Assembly (NCBI GenBank): GCA_903970145.1
Contig: CAJCHO010000058.1
Coordinates: 41,320 to 105,319 of the forward strand
Source of the DNA: Mycobacteriaceae bacterium
Lineage (GTDB): Bacteria > Pseudomonadota > Gammaproteobacteria > Burkholderiales > Burkholderiaceae_D
Length of the DNA: 64,000 bases
Reading direction: 5' to 3'
This document shows, piece after piece, positions 45,282 through 54,297 of this stretch. Below the pieces are notes generated by a model, which saw only the letters and a program-made list of their open reading frames with translations, was not told where the DNA came from and did no database searches. The position numbers were made by a program, and so were the translations under genes. Positions within the stretch are counted from its first letter, which is position 1. Every line of letters starts with the position of its first letter.

Positions 45282-46056
45282 ACGCCTCGAACACGCCTGG
45301 CGCATCGTCGCCACCGGCATCGCATTTGCCGTCTTTGGAGTTGGCGGCCTGCTGCTCGCCTGCCTGTGTTTCCCGCTTTTGCGGGTTTTGGTGGGTGACG
45401 CCGGCCGACGCCGACGCATCGCCCGCCTGACGATCCATCACTGCTTCAGATTGATGGTCGGCTTCATGGAGTTTTTGGGCTTGTGCCACGTACGGATCGT
45501 CGGCGAGGAAAAGCTGGCGCGCTCAGGATTGCTGATACTGGCCAACCACCCCAGTCTGATCGACGTGGTCTTGCTGATCGCACTGGTGCCCAACGCCGAC
45601 TGCGTAGTCAAGTCGAGCCTGGCCGAGAGTCCCTTTGTGCGCGGCCCGATCCGGGCCGCGGATTACATCTGCAATGACTCCGGAGGCGCCATGATTGACG
45701 CCTGCGTCACCTCGATTCGCTCCGGCAACAACCTGATTATTTTCCCGGAAGGCACGCGCACCCCTGCAGCAGGTGAGATCATCTTAAGACGCGGGGCCGC
45801 CAATATCGCCGTGCGGGGCGGTTGCAACATCACGCCAGTCTCGATAGGCTGTGCGCCGCGCGGTCTGGTCAAGGGGGTCGCCTGGTGGAAAGTGGCCGAT
45901 CGATGCCTGGAGTTCACCGTCGAGGTGCGCGACGACATCCCGGTAACTCCCTTCATCGAGCGCGCGGGTGGCGAGGCACCGCTGGCAGCGCGCCACTTGA
46001 CCGATTTTCTTCAATCCTATTTTTCGATGGAGACAGCCATCCATGCAGGCGCTTGA
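45274..46056 (+). CDS. apeD: APE lysophospholipid acyltransferase
   Basis: A 260-residue membrane-associated acyltransferase (PlsC fold). The catalytic HX4D motif is in ANHPSLIDVV and the substrate block IFPEGTRT follows. An N-terminal hydrophobic segment anchors it. It starts at the ATG at 45274 inside the end of apeC. In these clusters such enzymes are thought to help attach or complete the lipid part of the pigment; the exact step is inferred. Confidence 0.88.
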   Translation: MLKRLEHAWRIVATGIAFAVFGVGGLLLACLCFPLLRVLVGDAGRRRRIARLTIHHCFRLMVGFMEFLGLCHVRIVGEEKLARSGLLILANHPSLIDVVLLIALVPNADCVVKSSLAESPFVRGPIRAADYICNDSGGAMIDACVTSIRSGNNLIIFPEGTRTPAAGEIILRRGAANIAVRGGCNITPVSIGCAPRGLVKGVAWWKVADRCLEFTVEVRDDIPVTPFIERAGGEAPLAARHLTDFLQSYFSMETAIHAGA

Positions 46057-46303
46057 GCAGGAAATCAAGACCCTGGTGATCGAGACGCTCAATCTGGAAG
46101 ACATCAGTCCGGATGACATCGATGCCGCCCAAGCCCTGTTCGTCGAGGGCCTTGGACTTGACTCGATTGACGCCCTTGAACTCGGTCTTGCCCTGCAAAA
46201 GCGGTATGGCATTGCCATATCCACCGACACCGCGGAGACGCGCAGCCACTTCGCCAGCGTTCGGGCGCTCGCCCAGTTCGTTGCCGGCGCGCGTACCCGC
46301 TAG
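46043..46303 (+). CDS. apeE: APE acyl carrier protein 1
   Basis: An 86-residue acyl carrier protein. The phosphopantetheine Ser is in GLGLDSIDALELGL. It overlaps the acyltransferase gene by 14 bases. With the next ACP it should carry the growing polyene or the aryl starter; the division of labour between the two cannot be read from sequence. The transferase at 59716 probably activates both. Confidence 0.93.
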   Translation: MQALEQEIKTLVIETLNLEDISPDDIDAAQALFVEGLGLDSIDALELGLALQKRYGIAISTDTAETRSHFASVRALAQFVAGARTR

Positions 46304-46328
46304 AACTAGAAGCCACGGGACCCAGCAC

Positions 46329-46634
46329 ATGGACAATGCCGCCCCACCAGAACCGATCGACACGCGAGGAGCTGTTCTGACTCAACAGGACATCCTGATT
46401 CGCCTGCGTTTGATCCTGCATGAGACCTTCGAGATCGATGGCGCGCGTGTCGTACCCGAGGCGCGCCTGAATGAAGACCTTGATATTGACAGCATCGATG
46501 CGGTCGATTTGATCGTCAAGCTCAAGCCTCTGGTCGGCAAGCGGCTGCGTCCCGAGGTTTTCAAATCGGTGCGCACGGTGGGTGACGTCGTCGAGGCATT
46601 GCATGCCCTGGTTGGCGAGACTGACGATAGCTGA
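46329..46634 (+). CDS. apeF: APE acyl carrier protein 2
   Basis: A 101-residue acyl carrier protein with the modification site DLDIDSIDAVDLIVKL. The ATG at 46329 is the first after the preceding gene. The N-terminal 17 residues (Pro/Glu-rich) precede the carrier fold. It differs strongly from the first ACP, as usual for aryl polyene clusters. Confidence 0.92.
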   Translation: MDNAAPPEPIDTRGAVLTQQDILIRLRLILHETFEIDGARVVPEARLNEDLDIDSIDAVDLIVKLKPLVGKRLRPEVFKSVRTVGDVVEALHALVGETDDS

Positions 46635-46638
46635 GCGC

Positions 46639-47178
46639 ATGCGCTTTACCGTAGTCGCCCTGACGCTGGCGTATCCGGTCCTGGTCTATTTTTGCCTGGA
46701 TCACTTTGAGCCGCGCTGGCTCGCCCTGTTGCTTGCGGCAATCGCGGTGCTGCGCGCGATTGCCACACGTGAACTGGTCTGGATCTGCGCGGGCGCGGGT
46801 GCGCTTGTGCTGGCTGCAGTGAGCGCCCTGGGCAATGAGCTGCTGCCCTTGAAACTGTATCCGGTACTCGTCAATCTGGTGCTGCTGGTGGTATTTGCGA
46901 CCAGTCTCATTCACCCGCCAACCATAATCGAGCGCCTCGCGCGACTGCGCGAACCCGATCTGCCGATCGCCGGACAGCGTTATACGCGCCGGGTAACCCA
47001 GGTCTGGTGCGTCTTTTTTATCGGTAACGGCGCGATCGCACTGGGCACCGCTCTGTGGGCTAGCCCCGCGACCTGGGCTCTATACAACGGATTGATCAGC
47101 TACGCATTGATAGGCACGCTCTTCGCCGGCGAATGGCTGGTGCGCCGCCGCGTGATGTCACGCCCTTCCCATGGTTGA
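46639..47178 (+). CDS. apeG: APE cluster integral membrane protein
   Basis: A 179-residue protein with about five hydrophobic helices and the conserved COG4648-like blocks LAYPVLVYFCLDHFEPRWLAL and PTIIERLARLREPDLP. It starts four bases after the second ACP gene and overlaps the ligase gene by 8 bases. A protein of this type is constant in aryl polyene clusters; its function is unknown. Confidence 0.83.
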   Translation: MRFTVVALTLAYPVLVYFCLDHFEPRWLALLLAAIAVLRAIATRELVWICAGAGALVLAAVSALGNELLPLKLYPVLVNLVLLVVFATSLIHPPTIIERLARLREPDLPIAGQRYTRRVTQVWCVFFIGNGAIALGTALWASPATWALYNGLISYALIGTLFAGEWLVRRRVMSRPSHG

Positions 47179-48868
47179 GCGCGTGCCTCTTCAGAATCTG
47201 ATGGTAAGTGGACGCTCCGCCACGCAGCCGGTCGCCTGGCGCGCTGGTGCGTTGCTCTCGTTCGGCGATTTCAGAAGATCGGTTGCTGCGTGGCAGGCCG
47301 CCTTCGAGGCACATCCCGGTTCGCGCTTTGCCCTGCATTTCCATGACAGCTTCGAATTCGCATGCGCCTTGTTCGGAGTCTGGCACGCCGGCAAATGCGC
47401 CTATCTGCCTTCGGACGTTCTACCTGCCACATGCGCGCGCCTTGAGGATAGCGTCGACGGATTTGTCGGCGATGTGCCTTCCGCGTATGCCACCGTCGCA
47501 CCTCAGGCCGGTGCGCGCGAGAGCTTTTCGGCGCTCGACCCCGACGCCCAGGCTCTGGTCATCTTTACTTCGGGATCGAGCGGCGAACCGAGTGCGATCA
47601 AAAAGCACCTGCGCCAGATATTCTCTGAAGTCGCCACGCTCGCCGCCCTGTGGGACGAACAGACCGGGACGGCGCGCGTGACGGGCACGGTGTCACACCA
47701 GCATATTTATGGCTTGCTGTTCCGAGTGCTCTGGCCACTGGCCAGTGCCCGCGTCTTTGCCGCTCAGCAGCTCGCCAACCCCGTCGACATTGTCGCGGCA
47801 CTGCGACAAGCCGAAAGCGCCGCCCTCGTCGCCAGCCCGGCACAGTTGCGTCGGCTACCAGAGGATTTGCCGTGGTCGAGCGCGGCTGAACGGCTGCGTG
47901 TGGTGTTCTCCTCGGGTGGCCCCCTGCCGGACGAGGCCCTCGCACAAACCCGCCTTCTGCTCGGTCGCGCACCCATCGAGATTTATGGCAGCTCGGAAAC
48001 CGGCGGCATCGCGCATCGCCAGCGCCACGAGGATGTGGCTGCCGCCTGGCAGCCGATGCCGGGCGTCACGGTGCGCATCGTCGACGAGATGTTGCAGGTA
48101 AGCTCGGCGCATCTGGCGGATGCGAACTGGCTGGCAACCGAGGATCGTGCTTCGGGCGGACCCGACGGCTTTGTCATGCTCGGTCGGGCCGATCGCATCA
48201 TCAAGATCGAGGAGAGGCGCGTCTCGCTCTCGGCCATCGAGCGCGCCGCACTGGCGAGTAAGCTGATCGCTGAAGTGCGCCTGGTCGCCCTGCCCGATTC
48301 GCACCACCCACTGGGGGCGGTGGCCGTACCCAACGCCGCGGGCTGGGCCCTCTACGAACATCACGGCAAGCGCACCCTGGTGCAGGCACTCGATGCCGCG
48401 ATCGCGACGGTCGCCGAAGGCAGTGTGCGGCCGCGCCGCTGGCGCTTTGTCGCCAGCTTGCCGAACAATTCCCAGGGTAAGGCAACCGAAGCCGCGCTCG
48501 CGGCCCTGTTCGACACTCGTCGCCCGCCGAGTCGCCTGTTAAGCCGTAGTGCCGAGCACGCCGCTCTGGGCCTGACCATCGACGAGCGCCTGCCCTATTT
48601 CAAAGGTCATTTCGAGGCTGCACCGGTGTTGCCTGGAGTCACGCAAGTCGAATGGGCGATCGTGTATGGACGCGAGCTTTTCGAGCTGCCGTCCCAGATA
48701 TTGCGCCTGGAGTCCCTGAAGTTTTATCGGATCGTGGCCCCGCCTGCCAAGCTCGTTCTCGATCTGCAAGTAAGATGCTCGGCCGAGGCGACAGTGCTCG
48801 CCTATGAGATGACGTCCGACGCCGGCAGGCACTCAAGCGGACGTGTCGTCTTCGGGTCCCACCCTTGA
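47171..48868 (+). CDS. apeH: APE acyl-ACP ligase fused to hotdog dehydratase
   Basis: A 565-residue fusion. Residues about 1-455 are an adenylation domain: P-loop IFTSGSSGEPSAIKK, VSHQHIYGLLFR, YGSSETGGIA, the DRIIKIEERRVSL hinge and the A10 lysine in NNSQGK. Residues about 470-565 are a hotdog fold with PYFKGHFEAAPVLPGVTQVEWA, matching the ApeI dehydratase, His included. The ligase should activate the aromatic starter onto an ACP, and the dehydratase pairs with the ApeP-like subunit at 57299. ApeH and ApeI are separate in the Xenorhabdus-type nomenclature. Confidence 0.9.
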   Translation: MVERVPLQNLMVSGRSATQPVAWRAGALLSFGDFRRSVAAWQAAFEAHPGSRFALHFHDSFEFACALFGVWHAGKCAYLPSDVLPATCARLEDSVDGFVGDVPSAYATVAPQAGARESFSALDPDAQALVIFTSGSSGEPSAIKKHLRQIFSEVATLAALWDEQTGTARVTGTVSHQHIYGLLFRVLWPLASARVFAAQQLANPVDIVAALRQAESAALVASPAQLRRLPEDLPWSSAAERLRVVFSSGGPLPDEALAQTRLLLGRAPIEIYGSSETGGIAHRQRHEDVAAAWQPMPGVTVRIVDEMLQVSSAHLADANWLATEDRASGGPDGFVMLGRADRIIKIEERRVSLSAIERAALASKLIAEVRLVALPDSHHPLGAVAVPNAAGWALYEHHGKRTLVQALDAAIATVAEGSVRPRRWRFVASLPNNSQGKATEAALAALFDTRRPPSRLLSRSAEHAALGLTIDERLPYFKGHFEAAPVLPGVTQVEWAIVYGRELFELPSQILRLESLKFYRIVAPPAKLVLDLQVRCSAEATVLAYEMTSDAGRHSSGRVVFGSHP

Positions 48869-49605
48869 AGCTTTGCGCTGTCGTACCGGTATACAATCAC
48901 GGCGCCGCGGTTGGCGCGGTACTGGCCGGCCTGCGCAGCTTTGGGCTGCAGTGCCTCTTGGTAGACGACGGCAGCGAGCCCGGCTGCGCCCGGATTCTCG
49001 ACGATCTTGCGGCGCGCGAGCCAGCCAGTTGCAAGCTCATTCGCCTCACAAAAAACGGCGGCAAGGGTGCCGCAATGATCGCCGGCATGCATGCCGCCGG
49101 GCAGGCCGGCTACAGCCACATTCTTCAGGTGGACGCTGACGGCCAGCACGATCTGACGGACGTGCCCCGCTTTATCGAACTGGCGCGGGCCCATCCTGAC
49201 CACGTCATCACCGGTTACCCGATCTTCGACACCAGCGTCCCGGCCGCGCGATACTATGGCCGCTACGCCACTCATGTCTGGGTGTGGATCAATACGCTAT
49301 CCCTGCAGATCAGGGACGCGATGTGCGGATTCCGCGTCTATCCCCTGGAGTCGACGCTCGCGCTCATCGACGGCACGCCGATCGGCCAGCGGATGGAGTT
49401 CGATATCGAGATCCTGGTGCGCCTGTCGTGGCGTGGTGTGACGGTCACGGGCCTGCCCACGCGGGTGCGCTACCCTCTGGACGGCGTATCGCATTTTCAT
49501 ATTGGCCGCGACAACCTGCTGATCACATGGATGCACACAAGACTGTTTTTCGGGATGCTGGGCCGTCTCCCCATGCTGGTAGCGCGCAGATTGGTACGCC
49601 CATGA
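48865..49605 (+). CDS. APE cluster family 2 glycosyltransferase
   Basis: A 246-residue GT2 enzyme of the dolichol-phosphate-mannose synthase type: VVPVYNHGAAVGAVL at the start, LLVDDGSE and the metal-binding QVDADGQHD. A TTG start overlaps the previous stop (TTGA). It corresponds to the glycosyltransferase half of ApeJ, the acyltransferase half being the next gene. It would add a sugar to the pigment lipid; the sugar is unknown. Confidence 0.88.
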   Translation: MKLCAVVPVYNHGAAVGAVLAGLRSFGLQCLLVDDGSEPGCARILDDLAAREPASCKLIRLTKNGGKGAAMIAGMHAAGQAGYSHILQVDADGQHDLTDVPRFIELARAHPDHVITGYPIFDTSVPAARYYGRYATHVWVWINTLSLQIRDAMCGFRVYPLESTLALIDGTPIGQRMEFDIEILVRLSWRGVTVTGLPTRVRYPLDGVSHFHIGRDNLLITWMHTRLFFGMLGRLPMLVARRLVRP

Positions 49606-50552
49606 AAAGTGGCGCGCAACGCTGGTCGGACATGGGTGAATCGACCTTCGTGCTCGGCATCTGGGTGCTCTACTGGATCTACCGGCTCTTCGGGCGCTGG
49701 CCTTTCCTGGTCTGTCTCTATCCGGTCGTCGTCACGCACTGGCTGCTGCATCCGACGGTGCGTCGCGCGTCACACCAATACCTCGTCAGGCTGCAGAGCG
49801 CCACCGGGGCCCTTGGCCATGCGGTGGGTCGACTCGACAGCCTGCGCCACCTGACCCTGTTCGCCCAGACCATGCTCGACAAGCTCCTCGCGGTTTCGGG
49901 CCAGTACCCCATCGAGCGCGTTCACATGCACGGTACCGAGAAGCTTTTTTCCGCAATCGACCAGGGGCTCGGCGGAGTGATCGTGACCGCTCACATGGGC
50001 TGTCTCGAGCTCTGTCGGGTGGTCTCGGAAAGACGCGCAGCCCTGCGACTGAACGTGCTGGTGCACACCCGTCATGCGGAAAAATTCAATCGGGTGTTGC
50101 GGCGCCTGGGCCAGCGTGTCGATCTGCAGGTCATCGAGGTGACCGAAGTCGGGCCGGCGACGGCACTGATGCTGGCCGAGCGCGTCGCGGCCGGTCAATT
50201 CGTCGTACTGGCGGGCGATCGGGTTCCGATCATGTCGAGCCAGACAGTACGCACGAATTTTCTTGGCTTCGATGCCCCCTTTCCGATCGGTCCCTACGTA
50301 ATTGCCAGCGTGCTCAAATGCCCGCTTTATCTGATCGGCTGCATCCATGAGGCCGGTGGCTACTCGATCCGATTTGAGGAGCTGGCAACTCGCGTCGAGT
50401 TGCCGCGCGAGGCTCGGCAACAGGCGCTGGAGGGCTATGTGCAGCGCTACGCGCGGTCGGTGACCGAACTGGTCGTGCTCTCGCCCTATGACTGGTTCAA
50501 TTTCTTTCCGTTCTGGGATCAGGTCGACGGACATCCGTCCGCGGGCACCTGA
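49602..50552 (+). CDS. APE cluster LpxL-like acyltransferase
   Basis: A 316-residue acyltransferase resembling lipid A biosynthesis acyltransferases (LpxL/HtrB). The catalytic HX4E motif is in TAHMGCLELCRVV, and VVLAGDRVPI is the later family block. A hydrophobic N-terminal segment suggests membrane anchoring. ATGA overlaps the glycosyltransferase stop, so the two halves of ApeJ are encoded as coupled neighbours. It probably acylates the sugar or glycerol part of the pigment. Confidence 0.87.
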   Translation: MKSGAQRWSDMGESTFVLGIWVLYWIYRLFGRWPFLVCLYPVVVTHWLLHPTVRRASHQYLVRLQSATGALGHAVGRLDSLRHLTLFAQTMLDKLLAVSGQYPIERVHMHGTEKLFSAIDQGLGGVIVTAHMGCLELCRVVSERRAALRLNVLVHTRHAEKFNRVLRRLGQRVDLQVIEVTEVGPATALMLAERVAAGQFVVLAGDRVPIMSSQTVRTNFLGFDAPFPIGPYVIASVLKCPLYLIGCIHEAGGYSIRFEELATRVELPREARQQALEGYVQRYARSVTELVVLSPYDWFNFFPFWDQVDGHPSAGT

Positions 50553-50586
50553 TCCGATGCACGGCCCCACATTGCCTGGAGTCACC

Positions 50587-51006
50587 ATGTCGCCGGACCT
50601 GAGCATCGAGATCGAAGTGGTACCCGCCTTCTACGACATCGATCCGATGCAAATCGTCTGGCACGGCCACTACGTCAAGTACCTGGAACTGGCGCGCTCG
50701 GCGCTGCTCGCGCGGTTTGACTACGGATACGAGCGCATGAAGGAGTCGGGCTACGGTTGGCCGGTGGTCGATATGCGGCTCAAGTACGTGCGGCCGGCCC
50801 AGCTCGGTCAGCGCCTTCTGATTCGCGCCGAGATCACCGAGTGGGAGAATCGCCTGCGCATCGACTACCTGATGCGCGAACTTGCCACCGGGCAGCGGGT
50901 CAACAAGGCGCACACCATCCAGGTCGCCGTATCGCTGGCGACCGGGGAGATGTGCTACGTCTGCCCTGAAGTGCTGTGGGAGCGCCTTGGGGTCGCTGCG
51001 CAATGA
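50587..51006 (+). CDS. apeK: APE hotdog thioesterase
   Basis: A 139-residue 4HBT-type thioesterase; the active-site block is YDIDPMQIVWHGHYVKYLELAR. The ATG at 50587 has GGAG five bases upstream and is preferred to one at 50557. In these clusters it may release or proofread ACP-bound chains. It overlaps the LolA-like gene by four bases. Confidence 0.9.
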   Translation: MSPDLSIEIEVVPAFYDIDPMQIVWHGHYVKYLELARSALLARFDYGYERMKESGYGWPVVDMRLKYVRPAQLGQRLLIRAEITEWENRLRIDYLMRELATGQRVNKAHTIQVAVSLATGEMCYVCPEVLWERLGVAAQ

Positions 51007-51632
51007 GGCGCGGCGCGCGGCGCGCACTGCGACTCGCAATCGCGCTTGGCCTCTTGCTCGCAAGCGCCAACGCCTGTGCCGTCGACCTCATAACCGCAGT
51101 CACCGAGCATCTCGTTGCAGCGCCAGTGCTGCGCGGTCAGTTCGAGCAAAGCAAGCAGGTAGCCGGTTTTAAGAAGCCACTCGTCTCGGAGGGCGACTTT
51201 CTGATCGCCCGGGATGAGGGTGTGATCTGGCGCACGCGCTCACCTTTTCCGGGCGAACTGCGACTCACGCGCGATTCGATCAGCGCGAGTCAGAACGGTG
51301 CAGTGACCTTTCATCTGGACGCGAACGCGGAACCGGGTGTGCGTCTGATCAACGGCCTGCTGTTTGCGCTGCTCGAGGGCCAGATGAAGGTGCTTGGTGA
51401 ACAGTTCGAGATCGATGGAGAGATCCATGGAACGAACTGGCAACTGCTGCTCACGCCACGCGACGCGCAGCTGGCGCGACTGATGCGACGCATCGAGCTT
51501 TCTGGCGATCAGTTCGTGAGGCACATCGAGATCGCCGAGGCCAACGGCGATCGGACCAGCATCCGCCTGAGCGCACAGAGCAGCGATCCGGCGGCGCTGA
51601 CGGCGGCCGAGGTGGCCCGTTTTGCAAACTAG
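51003..51632 (+). CDS. apeL: LolA-like outer-membrane lipoprotein carrier
   Basis: A 209-residue periplasmic protein with a signal peptide (about residues 1-27) and LolA-like features: LRGQFEQSKQVAGFKKPLVSEGDFLIARDEGVIWRTRSPFP. It should carry the lipid pigment across the periplasm after export by the next gene's MMPL protein. The ATG overlaps the thioesterase stop and its end overlaps the exporter by 11 bases. Confidence 0.88.
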   Translation: MRRGARRALRLAIALGLLLASANACAVDLITAVTEHLVAAPVLRGQFEQSKQVAGFKKPLVSEGDFLIARDEGVIWRTRSPFPGELRLTRDSISASQNGAVTFHLDANAEPGVRLINGLLFALLEGQMKVLGEQFEIDGEIHGTNWQLLLTPRDAQLARLMRRIELSGDQFVRHIEIAEANGDRTSIRLSAQSSDPAALTAAEVARFAN

Positions 51633-54003
51633 TCTCAAAGCGCCGCCGGCCCGCGCCCGGCGACTTGCACTGCTCTGGCTAGTGGTGGTCGTGGTGATTG
51701 CCAGCTACGACGGCTGGCTCCTTACTGACAGTCACCTTGAGCTCGACACCGATGTACTGGCGATGTTGCCGCGCAATGAGCGCGAACCCGCGATTCAGGA
51801 CGCGACAGCCAAGCTCGCGGACGCCGGGGCGCGACGCGTCGTCGTGCTCATTGGCGGTGCTGGCGGGGCCGATGCGGCGCGAAGTGCCGACGCCTACGCA
51901 AATGCCTTGCCGCAAAGTGGCGCAGATTTCACCGTCGATTATCGGGTCGACGCGAGCCGGATGGATCAATGGCTCGAATTCTATGCGGACCATCGCGGGC
52001 GACTGCTGACCAGCGAGCAGCGGCAGATGCTCAAAAGCGCAGATCCTCAAGCGCTCGCACAGACCGCGCTCGAGAGCCTCTACCGGCCGCTCAGTATGCC
52101 GCGGGTCGGCAGCTGGGCCGATGACCCGCTTAAGCTGATGCCGGCATGGTTGACCGCGCGTGCCGGACAGAGTCGGGTGCGCGTGCGCGATCAACGACTG
52201 GTGATCGAAGACCACGGGCGGCAATTCGTGCTGCTTACGCTCCTGCAGAACGGGGCCGCCTTTTCGCGGGACGCCCAGCGCAAGCTCGGTGATGCGCTCG
52301 CGGCCGCCGAGTCTGCTGTCCACGCAAGCGATGTCAATGCGCAGGTGATCGCGGTCGGCATCCCTCTGTACGCTGCCGCGGCCGCGAGGCAGGCCGAGCA
52401 CGAAATCCATACCATCGGTCTAGGCTCGCTGGCCGGGATCGTCCTCTTGACCTGGTTCGCCTTTAGCTCGATTCGTCCGCGCCTGCTGGTGACACTATCG
52501 ATCCTCGTTGGGCTTGGTAGCGCGCTTGCGGCCTGCGCCCTGATTTTTGGCCGGGTACATGTCATTACGATCGTCTTTGGCGCGAGCCTGGTCGGGGTCG
52601 CCGAGAACTATGGCACCAACTACTTCAGCAATCGCCTTGGCCGTGCACCAGGGGAGCGCTGGGACATGCTGCGAAACCAGGCGCCGGTGATGTGGCTGGC
52701 GATGTTGACGACCGTGATTGGCTACGCCCTGCTCGCTATAACGCCCTTCCCGGGACTGCGCCAGTTCGCAGTGTTCTCCGCGATTGGGCTCCTCTCGGCC
52801 TTCGTGACGACGCTATGGTGGTTTCCCCTGCTCGACACGGCGACCATGCCGACTACCCGTCTGGCCGCCTGGATCGGCAGTCGGCGCGCGCTCTGGCCGG
52901 CGCTCGGTCGCAACCGCGGCTCGCTTGTCTTTTTTATCGTGCTCGCCACCATCTTCGTGGCCGGTACGGCGCGCCTCGCGCCCGACGACGATATCCGCCT
53001 TTTGCAAAACGCACCGGCTGAACTCGTTGATAACCAGAAGCTGGTCAACCGGTTGCTTGATCTGCCCAGTCCCGGGCAATTTTTTCTGGTGTCGGGCAAG
53101 AACGTCGAAGAGGTCCTCGAACGCGAAGAGGCCTTATCGGCAAAGCTCGATATCCTCGTCGCCCACCACACCATCGCGGGCTATCAGACGCTGTCAGACT
53201 GGGTTCCCTCAATATCCCGCCAGGACGAGGACCTGGCACTCATAGCGCAGAAGGTGTACGGGAACGCCGGAGTCCTCAGTCGCGTCAACGCCCACCTTGG
53301 CCAGGCGCAGCCGGGCGCCAGCATCGGGCCTTCGAGCGCACCGCTACGCGTTTCAGACTGGCTCGCGCAGCCGGTTTCAGAGCCACTGCGGTTTCTCTGG
53401 CTCGGTCAGGTGGGCGAGAACTATGCAGGCGTAGTTCTCCTGCGCGGCCTTGAAGGCGCACCGGCGATGGCGCAGCTGGCTGCACTGGCACCGACTCTCT
53501 ACGGGGTGCGCTGGGTCGACAAGGTAGCCGAGATCTCCGACATCATGGGGCGCTACCGCATCCGCATGGCCGCGGTAATTCTTCTGAGCTATGTGCTCGT
53601 CCTTGGTGCGCTCGCGCGACGCTTTGGCAAACGCGCCTGGCGCGCCTTGTTGCCCACCGCACTGGCCTCGGGACTCGCGATCAGTCTGCAGGCGATCCTC
53701 GGTGAACCCCTGCAGCTATTCAATGTCCTCGCACTGCTCATTATCCTCGGGATGGGAGTCGACTACGGGATTTTCCTGCTCGAGACCCCCGGGCGCGACG
53801 AAACCCGCGCCTTCCTGTCTGTGAGTCTGGCTGCAGCCAGTACCCTGCTTGCCTTCGGCCTCTTGTCACTCTCGGCGACGCCCGCACTGCACGCGTTTGG
53901 CATGACCATGCTCGCCGGGATCGGCTTTGCCTGGTTGCTCACTCCCCTGTTCATGCCGACTCGAGGCATCGAGAGGACTAAGCAGCCCGCAAAAAGTCAG
54001 TAA
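51622..54003 (+). CDS. apeM: MMPL/RND-type exporter of the pigment cluster
   Basis: A 793-residue inner-membrane RND-superfamily protein with about 12 helices and two large periplasmic loops, one after the first helix (LDTDVLAMLP onward) and one in the second half. VGVAENYGTNYF in the first half and GMGVDYGIFLLET in the second are the paired MMPL helix motifs. It starts with TTG, GAGG upstream. Export of the pigment lipid to the LolA-like carrier is inferred from cluster position. Confidence 0.9.
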   Translation: MQTSLKAPPARARRLALLWLVVVVVIASYDGWLLTDSHLELDTDVLAMLPRNEREPAIQDATAKLADAGARRVVVLIGGAGGADAARSADAYANALPQSGADFTVDYRVDASRMDQWLEFYADHRGRLLTSEQRQMLKSADPQALAQTALESLYRPLSMPRVGSWADDPLKLMPAWLTARAGQSRVRVRDQRLVIEDHGRQFVLLTLLQNGAAFSRDAQRKLGDALAAAESAVHASDVNAQVIAVGIPLYAAAAARQAEHEIHTIGLGSLAGIVLLTWFAFSSIRPRLLVTLSILVGLGSALAACALIFGRVHVITIVFGASLVGVAENYGTNYFSNRLGRAPGERWDMLRNQAPVMWLAMLTTVIGYALLAITPFPGLRQFAVFSAIGLLSAFVTTLWWFPLLDTATMPTTRLAAWIGSRRALWPALGRNRGSLVFFIVLATIFVAGTARLAPDDDIRLLQNAPAELVDNQKLVNRLLDLPSPGQFFLVSGKNVEEVLEREEALSAKLDILVAHHTIAGYQTLSDWVPSISRQDEDLALIAQKVYGNAGVLSRVNAHLGQAQPGASIGPSSAPLRVSDWLAQPVSEPLRFLWLGQVGENYAGVVLLRGLEGAPAMAQLAALAPTLYGVRWVDKVAEISDIMGRYRIRMAAVILLSYVLVLGALARRFGKRAWRALLPTALASGLAISLQAILGEPLQLFNVLALLIILGMGVDYGIFLLETPGRDETRAFLSVSLAAASTLLAFGLLSLSATPALHAFGMTMLAGIGFAWLLTPLFMPTRGIERTKQPAKSQ

Positions 54004-54297
54004 GTGGCTGGCCGGCGAGTGCGATCGATTCGAGCGCGTCGACCCGGCGATTCATTTCACCATGCCCTTGATTCTCGCCCATCTCACTTCCCAAGCCTGC
54101 AGCCCATTGCCCTTGTGCGTACCCAAACCTGGGACCAAATCCGCGAGGACGGCGCCGATCCGGACGTTTCGCGATTGACTCAATAATAACGATTTTGTGT
54201 CAACCCTCCGACGCGTGAACAACAGGCCGGACGCGCCCGTAGCGATTGATGGGACAATCCGCCTGATGCAGGCGCCAGGATGTACCGGGGATGACAG
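54004..54297. other. 294-base gap inside the pigment operon
   Basis: The only substantial break in the cluster. Short open frames here have no homology-like features and no good ribosome-binding site. It contains the palindrome at 54175-54203, overlapping a TTGACT hexamer, and so may hold a second promoter for the downstream half of the cluster. Confidence 0.5.
54175..54203. promoter_or_regulatory. Operator-like inverted repeat in the cluster gap
   Basis: TTGACTCAA (54175-54183) and TTGTGTCAA (54195-54203) are inverted repeats with one mismatched pair and an 11-base AT-rich spacer; arm centres are 20 bases apart, about two helical turns, as for a dimeric regulator. The first arm overlaps a TTGACT -35-like hexamer. 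No regulator gene is in the cluster. Confidence 0.35.

Noticed and set aside
54004..54186. A 60-codon plus-strand frame in the cluster gap
   Set aside because: No ribosome-binding site, no homology-like pattern, and Arg-rich composition; treated as non-coding.
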